From Nocardia kruczakiae NBRC 101016 (GTDB lineage Bacteria; Actinomycetota; Actinomycetes; Mycobacteriales; Mycobacteriaceae): 64,000 bases of DNA. The translations under genes were made by a program, and so were the position numbers. The stretch is taken from assembly GCF_001612965.1 (NCBI RefSeq), contig NZ_BDBL01000028.1, positions 1 to 64,000 of the forward strand. The letters run 5' to 3'. Each line of letters opens with the position of its first letter. Positions within the stretch are counted from its first letter, which is position 1. Of the stretch, positions 1 to 8,946 are shown one piece after another. Below the pieces are notes generated by a model. It was not told the origin of the DNA and did no database searches. It saw only the letters and a program-made list of their open reading frames with translations.

Positions 1-798
1 GGTCGCGACGGTGGCCGCGCGCAGGCCCTGGCCGCCCTGCGCAACCGGCTGCAGCTGGCCCGGGTCGATCTGACGCACGAGGTGGGCGTCCGCGTCCGCA
101 CCGTCAATGCCACCGCACGTGCCGATCTGGACCGCCTCGACCGCCGCTCGCAGCGCGGCTATCCCGAGCTTCTGCAGGCGGCGGTGAATCAGGTCACCGC
201 CGAACTCGACGCCGTGGTCCGCCACCGCCTGATCGAACTGGCTCGCCAGATCGAGGCCGTGGCGGGCTCGCAACCGCAGCCCGTGCTCGCCTCGCCGGCT
301 CCGCCGGCCGATCCCGCCCCCCGGGTCGGCCCCGATCCGGAGCGCCGCCATCGCGGTGTCGAGGACCGATTGATGATCGCCCTGGGCGCATCGGCGGGTT
401 TCGGCCTCGGCCGGTTGATCGTTGCGCCGTTGTCGCTGGTGCCGGCGTTGGATTACGCGACCGTGCCGGTCACCCTGGCGCTCGGCGCGGGCGTCGCGTG
501 GTGGGTGGTGCAGGCCCGGGGGCATCTGGCCGACCGGGCACATCTGCGGCAATGGGCGACCGATGTGCTGGTCAACGTGAAGGCCCAGCTCGAGCAACGG
601 GTGGCGACGGCCCTGGTGGAGGCGGAGTCCGAGCTGACCGAACAGGTGGTGCGCGCGAGCACCGCGCGCACGGTGGAGGCCGATCGCCGGGTCGCGGAGC
701 TGGAGGCGCAACTGCGCCGCACCGCCGCCGAACAGCCCGCTCGAGTGGCCGCCTGCGAACGCGATCTGGCGATCCTGGAGGCCGCGGTCGCCGGGTGA
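1..798 (+). CDS. Hypothetical coiled-coil membrane protein, 5' end outside window
   Basis: The reading frame is open from base 1 and has no stop upstream of the first internal GTG (82), so the gene begins outside the window. About 265 residues are visible. The N-terminal part and the C-terminal part are charged, Arg/Glu/Ala-rich and probably coiled coil. Between them two hydrophobic segments (starting at the residues encoded near base 373 and base 460) form a likely membrane hairpin. This layout, helical arms around a paired membrane segment, resembles the C-terminal part of bacterial dynamin-like proteins, but no GTPase motif is visible here because the N-terminus is missing. Function is unknown; the dynamin idea is only a suggestion. 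It lies upstream of pckG in the same direction, with 284 bp between them. Confidence 0.6.
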   Translation, partial: GRDGGRAQALAALRNRLQLARVDLTHEVGVRVRTVNATARADLDRLDRRSQRGYPELLQAAVNQVTAELDAVVRHRLIELARQIEAVAGSQPQPVLASPAPPADPAPRVGPDPERRHRGVEDRLMIALGASAGFGLGRLIVAPLSLVPALDYATVPVTLALGAGVAWWVVQARGHLADRAHLRQWATDVLVNVKAQLEQRVATALVEAESELTEQVVRASTARTVEADRRVAELEAQLRRTAAEQPARVAACERDLAILEAAVAG

Positions 799-1082
799 TT
801 CCGCCCGGTCGCGGTTTGCTCACCCCGCACAGCAGGGGTGCCGCCGAGGTGGGAAGGTTTCGGCGAGGTCCCGAGTGAGCAACCCCATTCCGTACCGACC
901 GTCACATCGCGTTAACCTCTTTACTTAAGGAATCCGGGTGTCCGTCTCGTTCTCGTACGCCGCCCAGCCGGGGCGCGCTGTTCGGCGAGCCGGGCGGATG
1001 TCCACAGCCAACGGCGGCCTTCCTGGTGTTGAAAGCTGTTTCGGCAGTTTTCCGGCCCGCCGCTCATCTCAGGAGAGTTTTC

Positions 1083-2915
1083 ATGACCTCAGCGACCATT
1101 CCTGGTCTTCACGGATCCGATGGCACCGCGCCGACCAAGCATGCCGGACTGCTCGCCTGGGTGCAGGAGGTCGCAGAGCTCACCCAGCCGGAGCGGGTCG
1201 TGTGGGCCGACGGCTCCGATGAGGAATGGGACCGGCTGACCACCCAACTGGTCGAGGCCGGCACCTTCCAGAAGCTCAACGAGCACAAGAAGCCGAATTC
1301 CTTCCTCGCGCTGTCGGACCCCTCCGACGTCGCCCGCGTCGAGTCGCGCACCTTCATCTGTTCGCGCACCGAGGCCGACGCCGGCCCGACCAACAACTGG
1401 GTCGATCCGAACGAGATGCGCGCCACCATGACCGAGCTGTACCGCGGCAGCATGAAGGGCCGCACCATGTACGTGGTGCCGTTCTGCATGGGCCCGCTGG
1501 GCGCCGCGGATCCGAAGCTGGGCGTCGAGCTCACCGATTCCGAATACGTCGTGGTGTCGATGCGCGTGATGACCCGCATGGGCAAGGCCGCGCTGGAGAA
1601 GCTGGGCACCGATCGACCGTTCGTGAAGGCACTGCATTCGGTGGGCGCGCCGCTGGCCGAGGGTCAGGCCGATGTCCCCTGGCCGTGCAACGACACCAAA
1701 TACATCACCCACTTCCCCGAGGATCGCGAGATCTGGTCCTACGGTTCGGGCTACGGCGGCAACGCGCTGCTGGGCAAGAAGTGCTACTCGCTGCGCATCG
1801 CCTCGGCGATGGCGCACGACGAGGGCTGGCTGGCCGAGCACATGCTGATCCTCAAGCTCATCTCCCCGGAGAACAAGAACTACTACGTCGCCGCCGCGTT
1901 CCCGAGCGCCTGCGGTAAGACGAACCTGGCGATGCTGCAGCCGACCGTTCCGGGCTGGCGCGCGGAGACGCTGGGTGACGACATCGCGTGGATGCGCTTC
2001 GGCGAGGACGGCCGCCTGTACGCGGTGAACCCGGAGTTCGGCTTCTTCGGCGTCGCCCCCGGCACCAACCACAAGTCGAATCCGAATGCCATGTCGACGC
2101 TCGAGGCCGGTAACACGGTCTACACCAACGTCGCCCTGACCGACGACCGCGACGTCTGGTGGGAGGGACTCGAGGGCGAGCCCGACCACCTGATCGACTG
2201 GAAGGGTAACGACTGGTACCTGCGCGAGACCGAAACCCTTGCCGCGCACCCGAACTCGCGCTACTGCACGCCGATGTCGCAGTGCCCGACGCTCGCCCCG
2301 GAGTGGGACGATCCGCAGGGCGTGCCGATCTCGGCGATCCTGTTCGGCGGCCGCCGCAAGACCACGATCCCGCTGGTGACCGAGTCCTTCGATTGGCAGC
2401 ACGGCGTCTTCATGGGTGCCACGATGTCGTCCGAGCAGACCGCCGCGGCCGAGGGCAAGGTCGGCAACGTGCGCCGCGACCCGATGGCCATGCTGCCGTT
2501 CATGGGCTACCACGTCGGTGACTACATGAACCACTGGATCAACCTGGGCAAGAACGCCGACGCCACCAAGTTGCCGAAGATCTTCTACGTCAACTGGTTC
2601 CGCCGCGGCGACGACGGCCGCTTCCTGTGGCCCGGATTCGGCGAGAACTCCCGCGTGCTGGAGTGGATCGTCAACCGGATCGAGGGCAAGGCGCAGGCCG
2701 AGGCCACCGCCATCGGCAACGTGCCCACCGCCGGCGATCTGGACCTCGACGGTCTGGACGTGGATCCCGCCGACGTCGACGCCTCGCTGAAGGTCGATCT
2801 CGACGAGTGGCGCAAGGAGATCCCGCTGATCGAGGAGTGGTTCGAATTCGTCGGCGAGAAGCTGCCGTCCGGCGTGCGTGACGAATTCGAGGCGCTCAAG
2901 CAGCGTCTGGGCTAG
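1083..2915 (+). CDS. pckG: Phosphoenolpyruvate carboxykinase (GTP)
   Basis: Converts oxaloacetate plus GTP to phosphoenolpyruvate, GDP and CO2, the entry step of gluconeogenesis (EC 4.1.1.32, cytosolic). The 610-residue product has the length of actinobacterial GTP-PEPCKs. The sequence shows the P-loop FPSACGKTN, with the hyper-reactive cysteine of the family, followed by GDDIAWM and FGFFGVAPGTN, which match the metal and GTP-binding segments. The ATG at 1083 was chosen over an upstream in-frame start (1026) because AGGAGAG lies about 8 nt before it and the product then begins like known PEPCKs. A strong hairpin follows the stop. It corresponds to Rv0211 in M. tuberculosis. Confidence 0.97.
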   Translation: MTSATIPGLHGSDGTAPTKHAGLLAWVQEVAELTQPERVVWADGSDEEWDRLTTQLVEAGTFQKLNEHKKPNSFLALSDPSDVARVESRTFICSRTEADAGPTNNWVDPNEMRATMTELYRGSMKGRTMYVVPFCMGPLGAADPKLGVELTDSEYVVVSMRVMTRMGKAALEKLGTDRPFVKALHSVGAPLAEGQADVPWPCNDTKYITHFPEDREIWSYGSGYGGNALLGKKCYSLRIASAMAHDEGWLAEHMLILKLISPENKNYYVAAAFPSACGKTNLAMLQPTVPGWRAETLGDDIAWMRFGEDGRLYAVNPEFGFFGVAPGTNHKSNPNAMSTLEAGNTVYTNVALTDDRDVWWEGLEGEPDHLIDWKGNDWYLRETETLAAHPNSRYCTPMSQCPTLAPEWDDPQGVPISAILFGGRRKTTIPLVTESFDWQHGVFMGATMSSEQTAAAEGKVGNVRRDPMAMLPFMGYHVGDYMNHWINLGKNADATKLPKIFYVNWFRRGDDGRFLWPGFGENSRVLEWIVNRIEGKAQAEATAIGNVPTAGDLDLDGLDVDPADVDASLKVDLDEWRKEIPLIEEWFEFVGEKLPSGVRDEFEALKQRLG

Positions 2916-2961
2916 TCGGAGGGTCGGCCGGGGGACGGCCGGTCCCTGCGAACGACGAAAG

Positions 2962-3002
2962 CGAGCCGCCCGCACCGTCTTTGCGACGGGGCGGGCGGCT
3001 CG
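2962..3002 (+). terminator. Terminator hairpin after pckG
   Basis: CGAGCCGCCCGC at 2962-2973 pairs perfectly with GCGGGCGGCTCG at 2991-3002, and the stem is extended inward by ACCGTC/GACGG. It begins 46 nt after the pckG stop. The trailing sequence is only weakly T-rich, which is usual in actinobacteria. Confidence 0.8.
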
Positions 3003-3184
3003 TCATTTCCGCCGTTCCGCGTGCGGAATGGCGCGCTTGTCCTATTCTGAATGTGTTCTGCATCTCACGAATACTCCCCGTGGTTGCGGGGAATTAACTA
3101 CTCGGCTGAACTGACTGCTTGCAGGTGCTCGTGGATTCCGTTGTCTGGCCGACCGGTCGGGGTATGTGGGAGGTGGGTGTGGGC

Positions 3185-3409
3185 ATGACCGAACTCGGGT
3201 TCGATGCTGTCTCGGGATTAGCCGGCGCGCGATGGGCCGATCCGGAGGTGGATCTCGCGCCGACGGCGGCGAGTACGCCGCTGCAGCGCGCGGCGGCCCG
3301 GTTGCAGGCCGTACTGCCGCCCGGGTGGCAGGTCGAGATCGACCTGGCGGCGCCCCGCCCGCACGGAGATCCGCAGCCGGTGCTGCGAGTCCGCTTGTCC
3401 GAGAACTGA
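3185..3409 (+). CDS. Small hypothetical protein (74 aa)
   Basis: A 74-residue product starting MTELGFDAV, with GGAGG about 11 nt upstream of the ATG; an in-frame TTG at 3119 would give a longer form with no clear ribosome-binding site. The middle is amphipathic helix-like (TPLQRAAARLQAVLPPGW), followed by a short beta-like segment ending in VLRVRLSEN. No signal peptide or membrane segment. I do not recognise a family. It stands alone between pckG and another small gene. Confidence 0.45.
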   Translation: MTELGFDAVSGLAGARWADPEVDLAPTAASTPLQRAAARLQAVLPPGWQVEIDLAAPRPHGDPQPVLRVRLSEN

Positions 3410-3608
3410 TTCGGCGCGTCTTCTCCTGCGTCGCGTACGACGCGCAGCGGACATCCCGGACCGATCGCCCAGTCGCGAGGCGCGAAATCCTACCTCGCGG
3501 TTCGCTTTTCGCAAAACGCACTATTGCGTTTCCTTCGATTGCAGAGCATGCTTAGAGCAAACGTTTGTCGGACGATTTTACAGATGCAATCGCAGGGGAG
3601 TCCGAATC

Positions 3609-3893
3609 ATGGCGGTGCAAGTGGTCGGCCGATCGCTGATGACCAGTGATCAGACCCCACATCAGGCAAGGTCCGTCGGTACCGGGGGCTGGGTGGTGTC
3701 CTTTCTGCCCGGCCGGACCTTGACACTCGAACAGGCGGCGGCGGCGCTGCAGGCGGCCGAGGCGGTGGCGGCGGTCCGCTCACTCGCCAACTGCGTCGGC
3801 CTGACCCCGCTGGAAACCGTCGGCCTGGCCATGCAGGAGCCGCCGTGGAGTGAGCCGGCTCGGCGCACCCGGCGGCGGGGGTGGCTGGAGTAG
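3609..3893 (+). CDS. Small hypothetical protein (94 aa)
   Basis: A 94-residue product preceded by AGGGGAG 8 nt before the ATG. The central motif GGWVVSFLPGRTLTLEQA is followed by an alanine-rich helix and a basic C-terminus (RRTRRRGW). The WVVS-LPGR-LT pattern is one I associate with short uncharacterised Nocardia proteins that occur in several copies per genome, but I cannot name a function. It ends 15 nt before the stop of the convergent methyltransferase gene. Confidence 0.5.
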   Translation: MAVQVVGRSLMTSDQTPHQARSVGTGGWVVSFLPGRTLTLEQAAAALQAAEAVAAVRSLANCVGLTPLETVGLAMQEPPWSEPARRTRRRGWLE

Positions 3894-3908
3894 ATCCCGG
3901 ATGCGGCC

Positions 3909-4697
3909 TCAGCGGAGGGGCTTGGCCGCGACGACGACCAGATTGCTGACCAGGAGTTCCCGCACGCCCGGTATGCGCGTCACCCACCATGCCCAGCGCG
4001 GGTGGTAGCGGGGGAAGGTGGCGAGGATCTGAGCCCGGCCCCCGGTTTCGCGCGCCCATCGCAGCCCGTCGGCGGCGGTGACGGCGAACAGCGAGCGGCC
4101 GAAGCGGTTCTTGGGCTGCTTTCCGGTGCGCCGGGTGTAGCGCCGGGCCGCGAATTCGCCGCCGAGGTAGTGCCACGGCCCCGTTTCGTGCCCGCCGAAC
4201 GGTCCGAGCCACACCGTGTAGGACAGCACCATCAGGCCGCCCGGTTTGGTGATGCGCAGCATCTCGTCGGCCATCAACCACGGCTGCGGCACATGTTCGG
4301 CGACATTCGACGACAGGCAGATGTCGACGGCGTCGTCGCGGATCGGCAGCGCCATCCCGGACCCGCGCACCGCGCCGGTGACGGTGAGCCCGGCGGCGTG
4401 CATCTCGGTGGGATCGGGTTCGATCGGCAGATAGCGCGCGCCCGCCGCCGCGAATTCGTCCGCGAAGTACCCCGGACCCCCGCCCACGTCGACGACCACG
4501 GTGCCGCGGAGGTCCCGTCCGGTCAGATCCCGATAGAAATCGGCTACGAGGTCGGCGGTGTCGGTGGCGATACCACCGTAGAACCGGGCCGGGTCGGTTT
4601 GTTCGAAGCGGAAACTGCCCAACAGGCGCAGTGAACGGCGAAGGGTGGCCCGGCGCGCGAAGCGGGGACGCGGTCCGGTTGCGTCGGATCGAAGCAT
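3909..4697 (-). CDS. Class I SAM-dependent methyltransferase (Rv0224c-like)
   Basis: 262 residues. Motif I of the Rossmann methyltransferase fold is clear (VVVDVGGGPGYF), followed by an acidic residue after strand 2 (IEPDP) and the motif IV/post-motif segment VDICLSSNVAEHVPQP, typical of the Methyltransf_11 type. The substrate is unknown. The gene is divergent from the GT4 gene at 4799, with about 100 bp between starts. The same methyltransferase/glycosyltransferase pair exists in M. tuberculosis as Rv0224c/Rv0225, so a role in envelope glycan or lipid modification is plausible but inferred. Confidence 0.85.
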   Translation of the reverse strand: MLRSDATGPRPRFARRATLRRSLRLLGSFRFEQTDPARFYGGIATDTADLVADFYRDLTGRDLRGTVVVDVGGGPGYFADEFAAAGARYLPIEPDPTEMHAAGLTVTGAVRGSGMALPIRDDAVDICLSSNVAEHVPQPWLMADEMLRITKPGGLMVLSYTVWLGPFGGHETGPWHYLGGEFAARRYTRRTGKQPKNRFGRSLFAVTAADGLRWARETGGRAQILATFPRYHPRWAWWVTRIPGVRELLVSNLVVVAAKPLR

Positions 4698-4798
4698 GGC
4701 CGCGCCAGTCTATGCGGCGACCGCGGCGACCCGGAACGGCTGTCGGCCGCTATGGTGGAGCCCACTGTCGTCCGACGTGAACGATCTGGAGAACTGCC

Positions 4799-6109
4799 GT
4801 GCCCGAAACCGGCCCCCGCGAGCGCGCTGCGATGGCGCAGCTCTGTGGGCGCGGCAGCGGCGAGAACGAGATGCGGCCGGGTGCGGACGTACGCGAGGTC
4901 CTGCTGCTGTGCTGGCGCGACACCGGACATCCCCAGGGTGGGGGCAGCGAGCGGTACTTGGAGCGGGTGGGTGCGCAGTTGGCGGCGCGCGGGGTGAAGG
5001 TGACGCTGCGGACCGCGCACTATCCGGGTGCGGCGCGCCGGGAACGCATCGACGGTATCGAGGTCAGCCGTGCAGGCGGGCGCTTCACGGTCTACCCGCG
5101 AGCGCTGGCCGCCATCGCGGCCGGGCGGCTGGGTTTCGGCCCGCTGCGCGGGTTGCGGCCGGATGCGGTGATCGACACCCAGAACGGCATTCCGTTCTTC
5201 GCCCGGACGGTCTCCGGTGCGCCGTCGGTGGTCCTGGTGCATCACGGACATCGTGAGCAGTGGCCGGTGGCGGGCCGGGTGGTCGGGCGAATCGGCTGGT
5301 GGATCGAATCGCGACTGTCGCCGCGGGTCCATCGGCGCGATCAGTATCTGACGGTATCGCTGCCCTCCGCGGAGGAACTCGCCTCACTGGGGGTGGACGC
5401 GACGCGAATCGCGGTGGTGCGCAACGGCGCCGAGCCCGTGCCCGCGCAGTCCCCGACCGGCGCCGCGACCACCCGCACGCCGTATCCGAGCATCGTCGTG
5501 CTGTCGAGGTTGGTGCCGCACAAGCAGATCGAGGACGCACTGGACGTGGTCGCGGGCCTGCGTGACCGGCTCCCCGGCCTGCGCCTGGACGTGATCGGCG
5601 ACGGCTGGTGGGCCGACAACCTGAAGAAGCGTGCGCACAGCTCGGGCATCGCCGACGCGGTCGATTTCCACGGTTACGTCGACGAAGCGCGCAAGCACGA
5701 ATTGCTCTCCCGCGCTTGGGTTCAGGTGCTGCCCTCCCGCAAGGAAGGGTGGGGCCTGGCGGTCATCGAGGCGGCGCAACACGGTGTCCCGACCATCGGC
5801 TACCGCAGTTCCCGAGGCCTGACCGATTCCATCGTCGACGGTGTGACCGGGGTGCTGGTGGACGACTCCACCCAGTTGACCGACACCGTGGGTGAACTAC
5901 TCGCCGACTCCGAGGGCCGAATGGTGATGGGGGAGAAGGCGCGTGCGCGAGCTCGCGAGTTCTCCTGGGAGCAGACGGGCAACGGAGTGAGCGAAGTCCT
6001 CGCCGCCGCCGCCCGGGGACGATTCGTCTCGGGGCTGGTCACCGGACGTGCGACGGTGGCGGCGGCGACCTCGGCGCGAGACGACCGGATGGCCCCGACT
6101 CTTCGCTGA
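4799..6109 (+). CDS. GT4-family glycosyltransferase (Rv0225-like)
   Basis: 436 residues with the GT-B architecture. The N-terminal domain opens with LLLCWRDTGHPQGGGSERYLE (split here as LLLCWRD then GGGSERY), the usual acceptor-side glycine loop. The C-terminal nucleotide-sugar domain has IVVLSRLVPHKQIEDAL and the retaining GT4 signature EGWGLAVIEAA (E-x7-E). The start is a GTG with GGAG 7 nt upstream. No signal peptide, so it acts on the cytosolic side. Conserved beside the AftD region in mycobacteria, which suggests a cell-wall glycoconjugate as acceptor; donor and acceptor are not known. Confidence 0.88.
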   Translation: MPETGPRERAAMAQLCGRGSGENEMRPGADVREVLLLCWRDTGHPQGGGSERYLERVGAQLAARGVKVTLRTAHYPGAARRERIDGIEVSRAGGRFTVYPRALAAIAAGRLGFGPLRGLRPDAVIDTQNGIPFFARTVSGAPSVVLVHHGHREQWPVAGRVVGRIGWWIESRLSPRVHRRDQYLTVSLPSAEELASLGVDATRIAVVRNGAEPVPAQSPTGAATTRTPYPSIVVLSRLVPHKQIEDALDVVAGLRDRLPGLRLDVIGDGWWADNLKKRAHSSGIADAVDFHGYVDEARKHELLSRAWVQVLPSRKEGWGLAVIEAAQHGVPTIGYRSSRGLTDSIVDGVTGVLVDDSTQLTDTVGELLADSEGRMVMGEKARARAREFSWEQTGNGVSEVLAAAARGRFVSGLVTGRATVAAATSARDDRMAPTLR

Positions 6110-6157
6110 TCGGCGAGCGATCATCGCCGGCCCGGCCCGGCTGTCGATCGGTGCGCT

Positions 6158-8209
6158 TCATCGCCCGCGTCGCCGGACGGCGAGGGCCGCCGCGAGCCCG
6201 GTCAGGAGTAGAGCCGCCCACAGCAGGTGTGCGGCGACGGCCACGGCGCGGTCGGTGGGGGTGGCCCGGGCCACATCTCGTGCTCCCGGTACGCGATAGA
6301 GCGTCAGATCGGCGTCGGAGTACATCGGCTGCAGCCGGCTGAGCGTGGCTCTCGCATCGCCGACCGCTCCCGGCGTGCGGTGTTCGACGAGAATCCAGCC
6401 GACGCCCTGAGCGGCGAGGTCGGCGGGGTCCGCGCCCCGGAGCAGCAGGTTCTCCACCCGCTGGGCTCGCGCGCCCTCACCCGCCACCACCCGCCCCCGG
6501 ACGGGCAGCACGCCCGTCTGCAGGACGTCCGACCGCAGCATGCGGGGCGCGGGATCCAGCACCGGAGCCCTTCCGCTGTAAGGGAATACGCGAAACATTC
6601 CGGCGGGCAACACGGCGACGTCGCCGGGGCCGTCGACCACCGCGGCCACCCGCTGCCAGGCCGGCGGGTAGTGCACCGGTCGCAGCGCGCCACCCACTCC
6701 CCAGGCCAGGTCGGGCAGGGTGAGGATCAGGGCGGCGATGAATAGAACCGCGATAAGTGGTTGCACGGCAAGGGAATTCGGCCGCAGCCCAGTGCTGTCG
6801 GTGTGCGGGGGTTCGCTACCGGCGGAAGGAGAGGTCAGCGCCGCGGGCGCGTCCGTGTGAACCAGGTCGGTCCGGGGTGCAGGTTGCGTGAATTCCGATG
6901 TACCTCGGCGGCGGAAGGACGCGAGGGCCCCGCAGCCCGCGGCCGCGCAGAGGGCGTAGGCGGGCATGGCGAGCGCGACGTACTTCTGGGTGTCGCGCAG
7001 CAATCCGGCGCCGGGGATGCGCTCGATCAGGGATTCGCCGATCGAAAGACCCCATCCCGTCGCGCCCAGGGCCGGCAACAGGATGCAGATCACGGCCAGC
7101 ACCAACAGCATTCGCCGTGAACAGCGCGTGGACCGTTCACCCGGCGCCGCCACCGCGCGCACGCCCGCCAGCACGATCCCCAGCAGCACGAGGGTCGACA
7201 ACACGGCGAAAAGCGTTGTCCGAGAGCCGGGTACCGCCGCGCCGTTCCAGATTCCCCCCAGTCCGGCCAGGCTTCCCACGCTGCCGAGCCCCGGCTCGGC
7301 CCGCGCGGCGAAGGCCGCCACGCCCGCCGGATCGGACGGTTCGGCCCCGCTGCCGGACAGCGCCGTAGCCACCAGCCACGGACCCGCGCTCACCAGCCAC
7401 AGCGCCACCGTGGCGACAAGGTTCCGCCGCCCCACCGTGAGTACCGCCACCAGGCCCGCCAGCAGCGATCCGGTCGGTGTCACACCCGCCGCGGCGAGGA
7501 CGCCGCCCAGCATCGCCCACGAACCGGCGGTGTGCACCCACCCCGGCCTCGTCCGGTTACCGGGCACCTGCTCGGAGGTGTCTCCTCGCGGCTCGCGGCC
7601 GATATCGGCCCGCGTCGTGGTGTTGCCGGGATCGCCCGGCGGATACGCCGTGTGGCCGTGTGATGGACGCGTCGCCGGACGAGCACGTCCGGCCCCGGTC
7701 CTTATCCGCTGTCCGAGGACGACGGTCCAGGGCAGTGCCGCGTATCCGGCGAGTAAGCTCCAGTGGCCCTGCAGCAGCCGTTCGGCGACATAGGGATTCC
7801 AGATCGCGACCGTCGCGGCGACCAGCTGAGGCGCCAGGGACACCCGCAGCAGGCTGTGCGCGAGCCGGGCCGCGCCCCATCCGGCGGCCGTGAGCGCCAG
7901 CACCAGAATCGCCTTGACGACGATCCCCCCGTCCACCACCACCGACAGTGCGGCGAGCAATCCGTCCTGCGGTACGGCGCGCGGCGCCGCGTCACCCAAG
8001 CCCAGCGCCGCATCGGTCGGGTAGGACCGGGGTGTGCTCACGCCATCGCGCAGCAGCAGATACCCCGGGCCCAACAGCGGTCCGACGACGATCAGGGCGA
8101 GCGCCAGGCTGTAGGCCACCGGAACGATCCGGGCCCCCATCGGCGCGGCGCCGAACGAACGCAGCTGCGAGCTTCTGGTGTCGTCGCCTTGTTCTCGAGC
8201 CCCGGTCAC
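6158..8209 (-). CDS. Polytopic membrane protein, GT-C-like (Rv0226c-like)
   Basis: 683 residues with many hydrophobic segments: one near the N-terminus (SLALALIVVGPLLGPGYLLL), others through residues 90-500, and one near the C-terminus before a short basic tail. A large extracytoplasmic stretch follows the last central segments. This layout resembles polyprenyl-phosphate-sugar-dependent GT-C glycosyltransferases, but I cannot identify the catalytic acid pair. The GTG start has GGGTGA 6 nt upstream. The homologue Rv0226c lies in the same place in M. tuberculosis. A transferase or transport role in envelope assembly is inferred. A hydrophilic Gly/Thr/Arg-rich insert near residues 180-225 is probably a loop. 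Confidence 0.7.
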   Translation of the reverse strand: MTGAREQGDDTRSSQLRSFGAAPMGARIVPVAYSLALALIVVGPLLGPGYLLLRDGVSTPRSYPTDAALGLGDAAPRAVPQDGLLAALSVVVDGGIVVKAILVLALTAAGWGAARLAHSLLRVSLAPQLVAATVAIWNPYVAERLLQGHWSLLAGYAALPWTVVLGQRIRTGAGRARPATRPSHGHTAYPPGDPGNTTTRADIGREPRGDTSEQVPGNRTRPGWVHTAGSWAMLGGVLAAAGVTPTGSLLAGLVAVLTVGRRNLVATVALWLVSAGPWLVATALSGSGAEPSDPAGVAAFAARAEPGLGSVGSLAGLGGIWNGAAVPGSRTTLFAVLSTLVLLGIVLAGVRAVAAPGERSTRCSRRMLLVLAVICILLPALGATGWGLSIGESLIERIPGAGLLRDTQKYVALAMPAYALCAAAGCGALASFRRRGTSEFTQPAPRTDLVHTDAPAALTSPSAGSEPPHTDSTGLRPNSLAVQPLIAVLFIAALILTLPDLAWGVGGALRPVHYPPAWQRVAAVVDGPGDVAVLPAGMFRVFPYSGRAPVLDPAPRMLRSDVLQTGVLPVRGRVVAGEGARAQRVENLLLRGADPADLAAQGVGWILVEHRTPGAVGDARATLSRLQPMYSDADLTLYRVPGARDVARATPTDRAVAVAAHLLWAALLLTGLAAALAVRRRGR

Positions 8210-8371
8210 GCTGAGTCACCCTACGTCGGCCGCACCCGCGGCGACGGTTCCCCGTCCGGCTCCCTGCACCTGCCCGCCGATCTGGCTGCACGGTGAAGGT
8301 GGCGTCCGGGAGCGCGGGGAAAGATATGGTCTCGCTGAGACGGTGTCAACGCGGCGAGACGGGGTTGTGCG

Positions 8372-8875
8372 ATGGATCGATGCGCCGAATGCGGTTACGA
8401 GTACCGGCCGGACGAGGCGCCGCGGGCCGCGACCGCGATCCTCGCCGGTGTCACCGAGCTGGCCGCCACGCTGAACGACTGCCCCGACGCGCGGCGTCGC
8501 CGCCTTCCGGAGCTGTGGTCGCCGTTGGAATACGGCTGCCACGTCCGGGACGTACTGCTCGTGCAGCGCGAACGCATACTGCTGGGGCGCCGCACCGACC
8601 GCCCGGCCCTCGACACCATGGGCCGCGACGAACGTGCCGATCACGACGGCTATGCCGAGCAGGATCCCGCCGACGTGGCGCAGGAACTGCTCGTCTCGGC
8701 GCGACTGCTCGCGAATGTTCTCGACCGCCTCGACGCCGACGACTGGAACCGGCGGGTGGTGTACAACTACCCCGATCGCGTCGAGCGCGAACTGCGCTGG
8801 GTGGCGGTCCACACCGTCCACGAGGTCCGCCATCATCTGCTCGACGTGCGGCGCCAGCTGGTGGACGAGGACTGA
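8372..8875 (+). CDS. DinB-like metal-binding protein
   Basis: 167 residues. Starts MDRCAECGYEY, a small Cys pair that may bind metal, followed by a four-helix DinB/YfiT-type domain. Candidate metal ligands are the histidines in EYGCHVRDV and in VHTVHEVRHHLLDV. DinB-fold proteins in actinobacteria include mycothiol-dependent transferases and isomerases; no specific reaction can be assigned. It starts about 160 bp from the divergent Rv0226c-like gene and is followed 71 bp later by the flippase gene in the same direction. Confidence 0.75.
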   Translation: MDRCAECGYEYRPDEAPRAATAILAGVTELAATLNDCPDARRRRLPELWSPLEYGCHVRDVLLVQRERILLGRRTDRPALDTMGRDERADHDGYAEQDPADVAQELLVSARLLANVLDRLDADDWNRRVVYNYPDRVERELRWVAVHTVHEVRHHLLDVRRQLVDED

Positions 8876-8946
8876 AACACCCGCACGACGGGGTTGTCGT
8901 CGGGCCTCGGGTGTGCCGGGCGGCCCGCAGGTGGGAGCATGGCGGG

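Noticed and set aside
1089..2975. Long minus-strand open frame opposite pckG
   Set aside because: It mirrors the codon bias of pckG, has no ribosome-binding site and resembles no protein family; the plus-strand PEPCK is unambiguous.
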